Part shown: positions 12,301 to 19,775 of the stretch, one piece after another
How the letters are laid out: each line of letters opens with the position of its first letter
How positions within the stretch are numbered: the stretch's first letter is position 1
Assembly (NCBI GenBank): GCA_029213195.1
Contig: JARGNI010000009.1
Location: forward strand, 89,768-153,767
Source: Verrucomicrobiales bacterium
GTDB lineage: Bacteria > Verrucomicrobiota > Verrucomicrobiia > Verrucomicrobiales > DEV007
DNA length: 64,000 nt
Reading direction: 5' to 3'
Program-made: the position numbers and the translations under genes
The notes under the pieces: generated by a model
Seen by the model: the letters and a program-made list of their open reading frames with translations, nothing else
The model's database searches: none
Told to the model about the DNA's origin: nothing

Positions 12301-12654
12301 GCCCAGCTGCTTGCGGAGATATTCGATCGTCGCATCCGGAGAATCACGATAGGTCAACAAGACCTGCCGATGACGGATCTCCTGCAACTGTGGAGTTCGT
12401 CCATGCCGTTTCTCCCATTCTTCGAGGATTCCTTCGACATCGGCAAACCGCTCTTCCTGCTGGGCGAGGAGAGTATTGTAGAAATAGAATTCCGGAGTTC
12501 CAGGAACCAATTCTGCAATGGCCGCTTTACGATCCTCGGCGAGAGCAAATTCTTCGAGAAATCCGATTTCATTTGCTGTTGTCTTGGAGGAAAGCAGGGA
12601 CATGAGCAGAAGAAAGAAACAAGGGATCCAGAAGATCCGTGTTGGGGTTTTCAT
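6310..12654 (-). CDS. Giant (~2114 aa) secreted protein with alpha-2-macroglobulin/MG-like domains, no recognisable thioester motif
   Basis: Signal peptide from MKTPTRIFWIPCFFLLLMSLL; MG-like segments (SLQVELKNVSELLVKLYHINEFNFYRDEGEEIDTDLKLDGL; RYGRLEVRHSEEGNPLPKTYVKVYARMNDGSVRFYKDGYTDLRGKFDYVGLST); Gly-rich linker. No CGEQ seen. Confidence 0.75.
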   Translation of the reverse strand: MKTPTRIFWIPCFFLLLMSLLSSKTTANEIGFLEEFALAEDRKAAIAELVPGTPEFYFYNTLLAQQEERFADVEGILEEWEKRHGRTPQLQEIRHRQVLLTYRDSPDATIEYLRKQLGLRFDHQKQQLREAPDFPTRLDPGQINWESYYKRNGNQQNLSRVTAKGLDYIVRNEVVLNPAQRRDLLKRISLPDYDRLVGIIAAELRTKESKGFGEFPIHLKLTEDQLIELQGLRPELIHDQKYVTARLIRMRPPVEDLTELSLDEKSEYLSLVWDFVKELAPAFNSQKASVLYRRLDIARRLGEYPEDLFLEYLKLPRQCFYVEPKYLQKQMRGEPLADLSADFSGPIGIRPIRSDDELVRAYLEKYFQTEESYQKYQPYIRENYLKTVFASTKLLYGVGDAERWYAMLTPTHVEDLRNRVEISLLPTNPARHSPEEEVSLQVELKNVSELLVKLYHINEFNFYRDEGEEIDTDLKLDGLTANKEFSLRYDKTSMQRHTEVISLEGLEGQRGVWVAEFIGNGISSRALIRKGGLHYVSQPTAGGEIVRVLTEDNEPAEDPSIWLAGNSYRPDDNGLILLPFSKERNASLVLTGSGMSSLAEIYLPQETYDFDAGILLSQESLIPGQKAALAIRPHLSLGGEEVDPGLIEEPKLTVRLVDQDGIESLSEKREFPFHDDQESIYEFLVPDRLRSVRVELTGKISLISQSSGEQVVSTTHEFEVNGIDRETFTRDLYFSRTTEGYQLEVLGRTGECLADRSVHVRLHHEDFTEPIATNLKSDPEGKIFLGDLDSITRVEASHEGIHSRSWNVEAEAVRLPSLIQISSRESVEIPVGTLGREVDRSDFAFFELREGALKKDWFPQVEKAEGHLKLQNLDPGDYLLHLRDSEKTISLRVVEATARSLGYALGRDRLLETGNQEIPFFRTMEVAEESVDLEIGNFSEKGRVHLLATRFLPEFSPFEKLSIPMHDNLFSWERRHLESLYVSGRDIGEEYRYILERRTTKVFPGNMLPRPGVLLNPWALQDTETDLELAEIGDEFRKSGMNKSAKRKGSPEPKAEAKRRLGRSGSVSTSMTFLGTQPVFLVNLEPDANGKLSIDRELLLDRQHVHLLAVDGDQVAYQSLAVIPEKKELPIRDLSLSEGLEAEKPYTQQRNVTLLLSDEKLEIDDFRSTRLESYSTIGEIFSTLQSIQPNETLTKFHFIRSWPSLDEAAKQSLYSKHACHELSFFLSRKDPDFFAKVIAPYLRNKKDKTFLDHYLLDADLSIYLQPWEFGRLNIVERILLSQRLGGDERGRTERYLQDLLTLIPPDPMQKSLFFKQALLGRRSDSEGVRGRLQFGAGFSSGGAIGMGGGGVADAFAAPASPGESSDRYNSAARTRMKLAEESEMEMPQAAMADAIQDLDEEAMLGARLSIVRERGKEVAMFEALEATREWAENNYYELPIEQQLGELVTANAFWADFAAWDGEGGFYSREFPVATRNFTEMMFVLSLLDLPFESADPEISVDDNLLTFVAKSPSVVFHEEIREATRAEEASPVLVSQNFYRLDDRYVVEQGQRRDKFVTEEFLTGVVYGSQVVVTNPSSSPHLLELLIQVPEGAVPVSASHYTKSFPILLEPFSTRQQEIAFYFPESSGEDGFPIYPVQVAKEEKVIASGEPFSFRVVETLSQVDEASWEYLSQEGSDEEVIQFLAEKNLQVVDLSRIAWRVRENKEFFGRVTRVLNQRRSYDPSLWSYGLFHGELDQARQFLKHQEGFLQKCGDWLACDLVSIEPVERHWHQHLEYSPLVNARSHRLGRNRDILNDQFFQQYQSLLSVLQYRSELSPEDRLSVTAYLLLQDRIEEALEWHESVSRDEIDEQLQYDYLSAYIALYREEVDQARNIAVAYEEFPVDRWREKFGNVLSQVEEIKGGQVEKDDEKREDRLDDLSAREAGIDLIVEGRKVTLDYHEVDEAQIHYYEMDLEFLFSSEPFVSGGSSQFSYIEPNQTQTIPLPEGGDSIDIALPEKYASRNILLEVIADGQRKSVPIYSNQLRVNLADRYGRLEVRHSEEGNPLPKTYVKVYARMNDGSVRFYKDGYTDLRGKFDYVGLSTNELDGVERFSLLVMSREHGALVREADPPRQ

Positions 12655-12799
12655 GGCCCGGTTATAACGCAACTGCCCTCCCACCGTAAGCCTCAAGTTG
12701 TAAAGAATTCACGAGCGACGTACGCAAAAAGCGACCCGATTGCGGGCCGCTTTCAAAAATAAGGAGAAGCTATTCCCCACCGAAGCGAGGACTTCTCCG

Positions 12800-15622
12800 T
12801 CAGTGATTGAACATGAATTCTTTCGAATTCAGGATCGCCCAGAAGACATCGTTGAGAACGAGTTCGACCTGCGCCTTGTCGTCACCGACGGCGGCGACCT
12901 GAGCCATGAGTTGCTTTCGTTCTTCATCGGTCGGCTTCCGCGTAAACGAGCGAACGTAAAGATCCTCGATGACCTGTTCAGGTGTCTTCCCAGCGGCAAG
13001 CAAGTTCTTGACGACATTTCCTTGCTCGATCTTGTTCGTGACGGTGGGACCATTGAGAAGGTGGAGCGCCTGCGAGAGGCTCGGATCCATCTTGACTTCA
13101 CAAGAGCATACCGTTTCGCGAGTCGCCCGTCCAAAGGTGGTCAGGAAGTAGTCCGTCGTAGCTCCGTCCGCGATCTGGACAGCACGAGCTCCCAGCGGCA
13201 ACCCACGGAACTTGTTCTTCGTTTCGGTGACCTGGGTAATCGTATCGAGCATGATCTCGGCCCGCTGACGTCGAACCCTCGCCTTGGCGAAGTTATTCAG
13301 ATCATCCTTGTTCGTCGGATTCGCTTCCGTTGAACGCTGGTAGGTCGCCGAATTGCAGATATCGCGCACCAGTTGCTTGAAGTCATAGCCATATTCCCCC
13401 TGAAACTTATCAGCGAGCGCGGTCAGCAATTCAGGATTGGAAGCAGGATTACTGACGCGGACGTCATCCACCGGATCGATGATTCCCACACCCAGGAAGT
13501 GGGACCAGACGATATTCACGACATTCCGTGCAAAGTAGGGATTGTCCGGAGAAGCCAACCAGTTGCCCATGACAGAACGTCGATCCTTCCCTTTCACATC
13601 CGGCACTTCCCCGCCAAGGAACTTGGGCTCCATCGTCCGCCCGCCGACGATGTGCTTCACCTCACCGCTACCGCGGTTGTAAATGATCTGCTCTCGCTGA
13701 TCGACACCCTGCTTCCTCCCGATCTGGGAGAAAAAGGCAGCCCAACTGTAGTAGTCATCCATCGTCCAACGATCGAAGGGGTGGTTGTGGCACTGAGCAC
13801 ACTGCAATCGCATGCCCATGAAAACCTGGGCCACATTTTCAGAAAGCTTCAAGGAATCACGCTCCACTTGGTAGAAGTTTGTCGCCGGGTTCGAGAACGT
13901 TCCTCCCTGAGAGCTGACCAACTCGATCACGAGCTCATTGAAAGGAGTATTGGAAGCGATCCTCTCCCGCAACCAGTTGTTGTAGAGCAGAGCTGACTTG
14001 TAGGAGATGCCCTGGGCAATGTTCCCGTTCGAGCGGATTTGCAGAAGCTCCGACCATTTCATCACCCACATCTCGGTGAACTCTTTTCTCTCGAGGAGCT
14101 GATCGATCACTTTCTCCCGCTTCTTCGGATCGGTATCCGCCACGAACTTCTCAAAATCCTCCACCGTAGGAAGCTGTCCAACCACGTCCAGGTAGACGCG
14201 TCGCAAAAACTCGTCGTCATCACAGAGCCCGGAAGGAATCACCCGCAGCTTGTGAAGCTTGTCGTGTACGAGACCGTCGATGTAATTGCTCTCCGTCATC
14301 TCCGGACGGGTATATTCGAGCCCTTCCGGGATCACAATGGTCTGGATCCCAACGGTCTTTGTCTCGAATCGAGCCATTACGAAAGCCTCGCCTCGCTTCC
14401 CAGCGGTCACTTTTCCATACTCATCCACTGCGGCGGTGGGCTCGTTGTTGGTAATGAACACCGCAAGGTGGGTGACATCACGATCGTGGCCGTCAGAGTA
14501 CTTTGCACGGACCGTCAGTTGCTGCTCCGCACCGGCTCCCTCGAGAACCAACTTGGGGGGATAGACTTCCAGTTCGGTCACGGTAGGCACGGTGCCGGGC
14601 TCGTCATTCTTCGCGCCGTCGGCAATCCATTCGACCATGGTGTTGTACCCGTGGCTTCCTTTCTCCATCAACTTTCCGCCCGTATGCGGAACGGCCTCAA
14701 TCGACTTCTCAACAAGGAGCGACTCTTCGGGAATCGCGAGATTCACCCGATACCCCGCAAGCTCGCGAGTCAGACGAAAATGGTCGCCATCCGGATCGTA
14801 TCCGAACAGGGAGAGCATGAAACCATCCTGGCCTCGAGCCGACCCATGACAGGCTCCCGTGTTGCATCCTTCACTCATGAAGACGGGCATCACATCGAGC
14901 CCAAAGCTGATGGGGCGATCCTTTTCTCCATCCGTAACTTTGACCGGAATCGTCGAGGAGTGCTCGGCGACTTTGACCGTCAGGGTGGTCTCCCCGTCCT
15001 TGACCGGTTCGAAATGGCTCCGAGTCCGAAGCTTCACCAGGCTCGGATCGGCAAATTCGAACGTCGCATTGGCAGTCACATCCCGCGTAGTATCATCTTC
15101 GTAGGTCGCCATGACGACGAGAGACTGGTGATCCCGCTGGGTCTCGAGAATCATGTCGCGAGGAAACACTTCGATCCTCTCGAGCTTTTTCCCATTGTCC
15201 ACGAGAGGCTCGGCTCCCTTGAAATCTTCCTCGTTGCGCGCGATGAGCGTCAACTCTTCAGGCCAATGAGCCCCTTCCTTGATCCACTGACGAAGTTTCG
15301 CAATCTCGTGGTCGTGGAGCTTCCTCCCCTCGGGCGGCATCACATCGATGTCATCTTCGGGAAGAGAAACCATCTCGATCATCAGCGACTGATCTGGCTC
15401 TCCTTTGACCAGGGCCGGACCTCCATCGCCACCTTCAAAGAAGAGATGAGCCTTATCGAAACGAAGCCCTCCCTTCACTTTCGCATCATTGTGACAGCTG
15501 ACACAATTGAACTCGAGGATGGGCTGAATATCCTTCACGAAGTCGATCTTCGACTCCTGCGCTTGCGTGGACGCCAGAGAGGCGATCCCAATCAACAGAG
15601 TGGTGAGTGCGGGAAGTTTCAT
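12800..15622 (-). CDS. Planctomycete-type cytochrome c domain + Ig-like repeats + DUF1549 + DUF1553 protein
   Basis: MKLPALTTLLIGIASLASTQA signal peptide; CVSCH with KGGLRFD; GCNTGACHG; CAQCHNHPFDRWTMDDYY (DUF1549); LFARNVVNIVWSHFLG-type DUF1553 region. Confidence 0.9.
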   Translation of the reverse strand: MKLPALTTLLIGIASLASTQAQESKIDFVKDIQPILEFNCVSCHNDAKVKGGLRFDKAHLFFEGGDGGPALVKGEPDQSLMIEMVSLPEDDIDVMPPEGRKLHDHEIAKLRQWIKEGAHWPEELTLIARNEEDFKGAEPLVDNGKKLERIEVFPRDMILETQRDHQSLVVMATYEDDTTRDVTANATFEFADPSLVKLRTRSHFEPVKDGETTLTVKVAEHSSTIPVKVTDGEKDRPISFGLDVMPVFMSEGCNTGACHGSARGQDGFMLSLFGYDPDGDHFRLTRELAGYRVNLAIPEESLLVEKSIEAVPHTGGKLMEKGSHGYNTMVEWIADGAKNDEPGTVPTVTELEVYPPKLVLEGAGAEQQLTVRAKYSDGHDRDVTHLAVFITNNEPTAAVDEYGKVTAGKRGEAFVMARFETKTVGIQTIVIPEGLEYTRPEMTESNYIDGLVHDKLHKLRVIPSGLCDDDEFLRRVYLDVVGQLPTVEDFEKFVADTDPKKREKVIDQLLERKEFTEMWVMKWSELLQIRSNGNIAQGISYKSALLYNNWLRERIASNTPFNELVIELVSSQGGTFSNPATNFYQVERDSLKLSENVAQVFMGMRLQCAQCHNHPFDRWTMDDYYSWAAFFSQIGRKQGVDQREQIIYNRGSGEVKHIVGGRTMEPKFLGGEVPDVKGKDRRSVMGNWLASPDNPYFARNVVNIVWSHFLGVGIIDPVDDVRVSNPASNPELLTALADKFQGEYGYDFKQLVRDICNSATYQRSTEANPTNKDDLNNFAKARVRRQRAEIMLDTITQVTETKNKFRGLPLGARAVQIADGATTDYFLTTFGRATRETVCSCEVKMDPSLSQALHLLNGPTVTNKIEQGNVVKNLLAAGKTPEQVIEDLYVRSFTRKPTDEERKQLMAQVAAVGDDKAQVELVLNDVFWAILNSKEFMFNH

Positions 15623-15659
15623 GACAATTGAGGATTGGAAGAAGTTACGACGAATCAGG

Positions 15660-18158
15660 TTATTGGGCAGCGGCCTCTTTCTTGGCCTCAAGACGCAGCT
15701 GCTCGAGACGTGACAGGGGCTTTTCCTTGGGAGCGGTTTTGGCAACCACCTTCGTTTCAGCCGGTTTGGCCGGGGCTGCGACAGGTTCTTTCGGTTTCGG
15801 ATCGACACGGATGACCCCACCCATCCCGACCCGGTGCACGATCGGTTGACCTTCCTTGAGAACCGTGACCGTGCAGAACAAATTCTTGTGCTGGCCAACC
15901 GGAGTTTTTTCTGAAGTTTCGATGGGAAAGGAGAATCCTTCGCTCGATTGGTCGATCTTCACCACGGGCGTGGTGGCGTGGGCAGGAAGTCCGAAAAGTT
16001 GCACATCCGCCTTGCCTCCGAATTCACGGAGATTCTCGACCTCTGCAACCATCTCCGTGGGCAAACCCTGCTTCGTGGTCGCCATCGAGAGCTTCATGTT
16101 TACGAAAGGCTCTTCCACCGAAAGTTTGACGAAAGGTGACGCGGTTTTCATGAGCCCCTTACCTCCATCCGACTCGGCGAGAACCCCGATGTTCCAAGTA
16201 TTGACCTCAGCGCTGGAATTGGCGTTCAATTCGTACTCCAACTCGGTGTCTTTCTCTCCAAAGGTCATCGAGGCCGGCGTCGTAATCCCGGGAGGTTTCC
16301 AGAGCATGCGAACGATGATTCTCTTGTCGTAGCCTTCCTTCCGATGAGCTCGAACCTTGAGCTTCATCATGCCGTTCCGAACGATGGGAACTTTCGGCTG
16401 ATCCACGGTGATGCTGAATGGGAGTTCCTCGACAACCGCTACGGGGAGATCCTCATTGTAGCGGGTATAGTATTCCACCCCGTTCTGAGGACCGCGAACG
16501 AGATCCAGAGGCTGCTTGAAAGTTCCGGACAGTGGCTTTTCCGCATCGGTATTCTTCACGTGGAGAGAATAAAGCCCGCCTCCCAACGGTGCATCTGGAG
16601 CAGCCTTGAGGAGGATCGGAAACTGGCTGACCGACTTCGGGATAGTAGCGGACTCCCAGGTGACCCCGGCAGGCAGCTTAGGCATCTCAAATACGAGGTC
16701 GCCCGAGAAATCCCGACGTGTCGTGTTCACCGTCATAGCGTAGTAACCTCCGCGAGGAACGTTGAACTGCTTTCGATACTGGAGATCACGGCGCAGCATT
16801 TCGGGCATCGTGACGTCGAGCACAGGTTTCCGAACTTCACTTTCGATTCGGTAAACGAAATCAGGACCTCCACGGTTCAGCATATCCTTCACTCGGACGA
16901 GATACTCTCCGTCGGCAGGCACATTGAAATCGACTCGACTGTCCTTCGAACCATCGGCATCATCACTGCCACCGAGAGACTTCATCGTACTGTCATAGAG
17001 GTTTAGAACAGGATCCACCGGCGATCCGATCGTGTTCGCGTAGACCCGCATGCGGAATCGTTGCCCCTTTTTGGCCGAAAATCGGAAGTAATCGATATCC
17101 CCCTCGGACTCGAGGATCCCGTTGAAAGCCAGAGGCAAGGCAGGAGCCGCTACTTCTTTCATCTGGGTGCTTGAATTGTTGGGCTCTTGCTCGAGAACGT
17201 TGTCGAAATCACTGATTCGCACTCGATTCGGCGAAGGCGGAAACTGTCCTTCATGACCGGCAAGGACTCCAAAAGTCCCCTCGGGAGTCGATTGGGGCAG
17301 GGTCGCCTTGGTCTTGAAGGTTCCTTTCACATCACCCAGCATCGAGAATTCGACCTCGGTCCCCGCTTTTCCTCCAGCCGGAAAGATCGCGGTAGGTCGA
17401 GGAAACGTCCCAATATGCGCGCGATATCTTCCACGCCCCTGGTAGGCAGAATCTCGGACCTCGATTGTGTATTCCCCATCTTCGGGGATGATCACCGAAA
17501 CAATCGACTCCTGCTTGAGAAGAGCCGAACCATCAGCGGAAGCCAACTCGAAGCGATCCTTGTCCAGAATCGCCACAAACGGGTCGATCGCGATATTGTT
17601 TCGGACGTTGTTGATCCGCAAGCCCTCGATCTCCACGGAGAGACGCTGACCTTTTTTCGCGGTCACCTTGTAGTAGTCGGTCTCTTCCGGCTTGGCCTCC
17701 GCCTCGATCGTGACATTCAGGTCAATGGCCTGTGGAGCCTCGAAATCATCATTCGGCTCGACTTCCGCAACATTTGGAAACTGTGAGATCCAGAAGTTCC
17801 GCGCATAGCTGATTCCGCTTCGGCAACGGACACGAACGTGGTGCTCACCCAGTCGACAGTCGGGTGCGATCACGAAGGTCGCCTCCACTTTGCGGGTATC
17901 GATGACCTTGAGATCCTTGACTGAAATCCCCGGGGAATGGAAAAGCAGCTCTTCCGCGTCATCGAGACGGTTCCCCATCAGGGTCACTTTCACCTCGCTC
18001 CCACGCTGGCCACCCCGAGGGATGGTATTTTGCAAATCGGGAGAAGCAGCCAAAGCGTCAGCCCCTGGTAGCAGAAGTGCCGACAGCAGAATCGCTGACA
18101 GCACTCGCTTCAGGAACACCGCAGAAGCCGCACTCCGAGTCATCAGAACACGTTTCAT
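15660..18158 (-). CDS. Secreted protein with bacterial pre-peptidase C-terminal (PPC) domains
   Basis: VEPNDDFEAPQAID...DYYKVTAKKGQRLSVEI and LEQEPNNSSTQMKEV...DIDYFRFSAKKGQRFRMRVYAN are PPC-domain signatures; start MKRVLMTRSAASAVFLKRVLSAILLSALLLPGADA. Confidence 0.85.
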   Translation of the reverse strand: MKRVLMTRSAASAVFLKRVLSAILLSALLLPGADALAASPDLQNTIPRGGQRGSEVKVTLMGNRLDDAEELLFHSPGISVKDLKVIDTRKVEATFVIAPDCRLGEHHVRVRCRSGISYARNFWISQFPNVAEVEPNDDFEAPQAIDLNVTIEAEAKPEETDYYKVTAKKGQRLSVEIEGLRINNVRNNIAIDPFVAILDKDRFELASADGSALLKQESIVSVIIPEDGEYTIEVRDSAYQGRGRYRAHIGTFPRPTAIFPAGGKAGTEVEFSMLGDVKGTFKTKATLPQSTPEGTFGVLAGHEGQFPPSPNRVRISDFDNVLEQEPNNSSTQMKEVAAPALPLAFNGILESEGDIDYFRFSAKKGQRFRMRVYANTIGSPVDPVLNLYDSTMKSLGGSDDADGSKDSRVDFNVPADGEYLVRVKDMLNRGGPDFVYRIESEVRKPVLDVTMPEMLRRDLQYRKQFNVPRGGYYAMTVNTTRRDFSGDLVFEMPKLPAGVTWESATIPKSVSQFPILLKAAPDAPLGGGLYSLHVKNTDAEKPLSGTFKQPLDLVRGPQNGVEYYTRYNEDLPVAVVEELPFSITVDQPKVPIVRNGMMKLKVRAHRKEGYDKRIIVRMLWKPPGITTPASMTFGEKDTELEYELNANSSAEVNTWNIGVLAESDGGKGLMKTASPFVKLSVEEPFVNMKLSMATTKQGLPTEMVAEVENLREFGGKADVQLFGLPAHATTPVVKIDQSSEGFSFPIETSEKTPVGQHKNLFCTVTVLKEGQPIVHRVGMGGVIRVDPKPKEPVAAPAKPAETKVVAKTAPKEKPLSRLEQLRLEAKKEAAAQ

Positions 18159-18183
18159 AGGGTCGAGAGGGTTGAATCGAAAT

Positions 18184-19518
18184 TTAAACCGAGGCTTTTG
18201 CAATGATGTCTTCGATCACGGAGCCTCCGTCAACGATCTCCATTGGGCGTGGGCCAGGAGCAATGAGTTCCTTATCCGCATTGATACCCAACTGAGCGTA
18301 GACGGTCTTGGCGAAAGACTGAACGTCGACAGGGTTGGCGTCGGGCTCGGATGCCAGCGAATCAGATGTGCCGTAGACATAACCACGCTTGATTCCGCCA
18401 CCGGCCAGCATGGTCGAGAACACCTTGGGCCAGTGATCGCGACCATCGGTCTTGTTGATCTTCGGCGTACGTCCAAACTCGGAGGAGACCATGACAAGAG
18501 TGGAGTCGAGCAAACCTCGCTCATCCAGATCCGTCAACAGAGTGGCCAAAGCCTGGTCGAGAGGGGGAACCTGGCGACCAATATTGTCCTTGATCCTGTC
18601 GTGGTGATCCCAACCGCCATAAGTCATGGTCACAAGGCGCACCCCGGACTCAACGAGACGGCGAGAAAGAAGCATGCGCATCCCGGCCTGATTTTCCCCG
18701 TAGCGCTCCTTGGTCTTCTTATCCTCTTTCGAGAGATCGAAAGCTTCCCGAGCCTCAGCAGATCCGATGAGACCGTAGGCACGCTGATAGAAAGAATCCA
18801 TCGCTTCGATCGAATCCGCTTTCTCCATGTTGCGGAAATGACTGTCGACTGCTTCGAGGAGAGTCCGGCGGCGCTCGAAACGAGCGGCATCCACCCCGCC
18901 CGGAAGGGTAAGGTCTCGGACCTTGAAAGATTCTCCGCTCGCAGGATCACTACCCACGGAGAAAGGACCATACATGGAACTGAGGTAACCGGTCCCGGCG
19001 AATTCGTTCGGAACATTCGGAACGCAGACATACGGAGGAAGATTCTTCCGCGGTCCAAACTCGTGAGCAATCACCGACCCGAAGCTGGGGAAGTTGATCG
19101 CCGGGCTCGGACGATAGCCGGTGAACATATTGTGAGTTCCTCGCTCGTGAGCCGCCTCGCCGTGCGTCATCGAGCGGATCACGGTCATCTTGTCCGCGAC
19201 TTTCGCGAGGTTCTTAAAATTCTCGCTGAACTGCAATCCATCGACGTTGGTATTGATCGCCTTGTAAGGCCCGCGATACTCGGAGGGCGCGTAAGGCTTG
19301 GGATCCCAGGTCTCCTGGTGCGCCATTCCACCCGGCAGGTAGATATGGATGAGAGATTTGGCGACGCCCTCCTTGGACTCGTAAAATTTCGCCTGACCCC
19401 GGGCTTCTACTTTGAGAAGCTCCGGCAGGGAGAGACCAAGACCTCCAGCAAAACCGACTTGAAGAAATTCGCGGCGGTTCGCCATTCCAGATTGTAAGAA
19501 GCCTGTGCAGCCTTTCAT
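18184..19518 (-). CDS. DUF1501 domain-containing protein (alkaline-phosphatase/sulfatase-like fold), Tat-type signal
   Basis: NRREFLQVGFAGGLGLSLPELL signal; GGMAHQETWDPKP, MTHGEAAHERGTHNMFTGYRPSPAI, SEFGRTPKINKTDGRDHWPKVFS, LAGGGIKRGYVYG. Start could be 19485 (MANRREF). Confidence 0.93.
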   Translation of the reverse strand: MKGCTGFLQSGMANRREFLQVGFAGGLGLSLPELLKVEARGQAKFYESKEGVAKSLIHIYLPGGMAHQETWDPKPYAPSEYRGPYKAINTNVDGLQFSENFKNLAKVADKMTVIRSMTHGEAAHERGTHNMFTGYRPSPAINFPSFGSVIAHEFGPRKNLPPYVCVPNVPNEFAGTGYLSSMYGPFSVGSDPASGESFKVRDLTLPGGVDAARFERRRTLLEAVDSHFRNMEKADSIEAMDSFYQRAYGLIGSAEAREAFDLSKEDKKTKERYGENQAGMRMLLSRRLVESGVRLVTMTYGGWDHHDRIKDNIGRQVPPLDQALATLLTDLDERGLLDSTLVMVSSEFGRTPKINKTDGRDHWPKVFSTMLAGGGIKRGYVYGTSDSLASEPDANPVDVQSFAKTVYAQLGINADKELIAPGPRPMEIVDGGSVIEDIIAKASV

Positions 19519-19584
19519 ATGATGGATATAAGTGTGGTTGGAGTAACATGTCACATACGTCCTCGAATCCCCCTGTCTCAAGGG

Positions 19585-19604
19585 GCGTCTTTACGTAGAG
19601 ACGC
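19585..19604. other. Imperfect inverted repeat (GCGTCT ttacgtag AGACGC) in the divergent intergenic region
   Basis: Directly seen; lies between the DUF1501 gene and the divergent cytochrome-WD40 gene. Confidence 0.5.
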
Positions 19605-19775
19605 GATAAGGGCAGGATCTCTAGCCATTTGAGAAAGGATGAGAAAATTCCGCATTTTCGCCATACTTTTCAGCGCGACCCGTGCCAAATATACCGTAAC
19701 ATGGTAAGATTACGTTGTTTTTTCACAATGGAGCCATGCTCCACCCCCAACCCCTGCGTAGAAAACCTTAGCGTT

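Noticed and set aside
14039-15631. 530-aa plus-strand ORF
   Set aside because: Shadow of the DUF1549/1553 gene; no signal peptide or domain.
17890-19497. 535-aa plus-strand ORF
   Set aside because: Shadow spanning the ends of the PPC and DUF1501 genes on the opposite strand.
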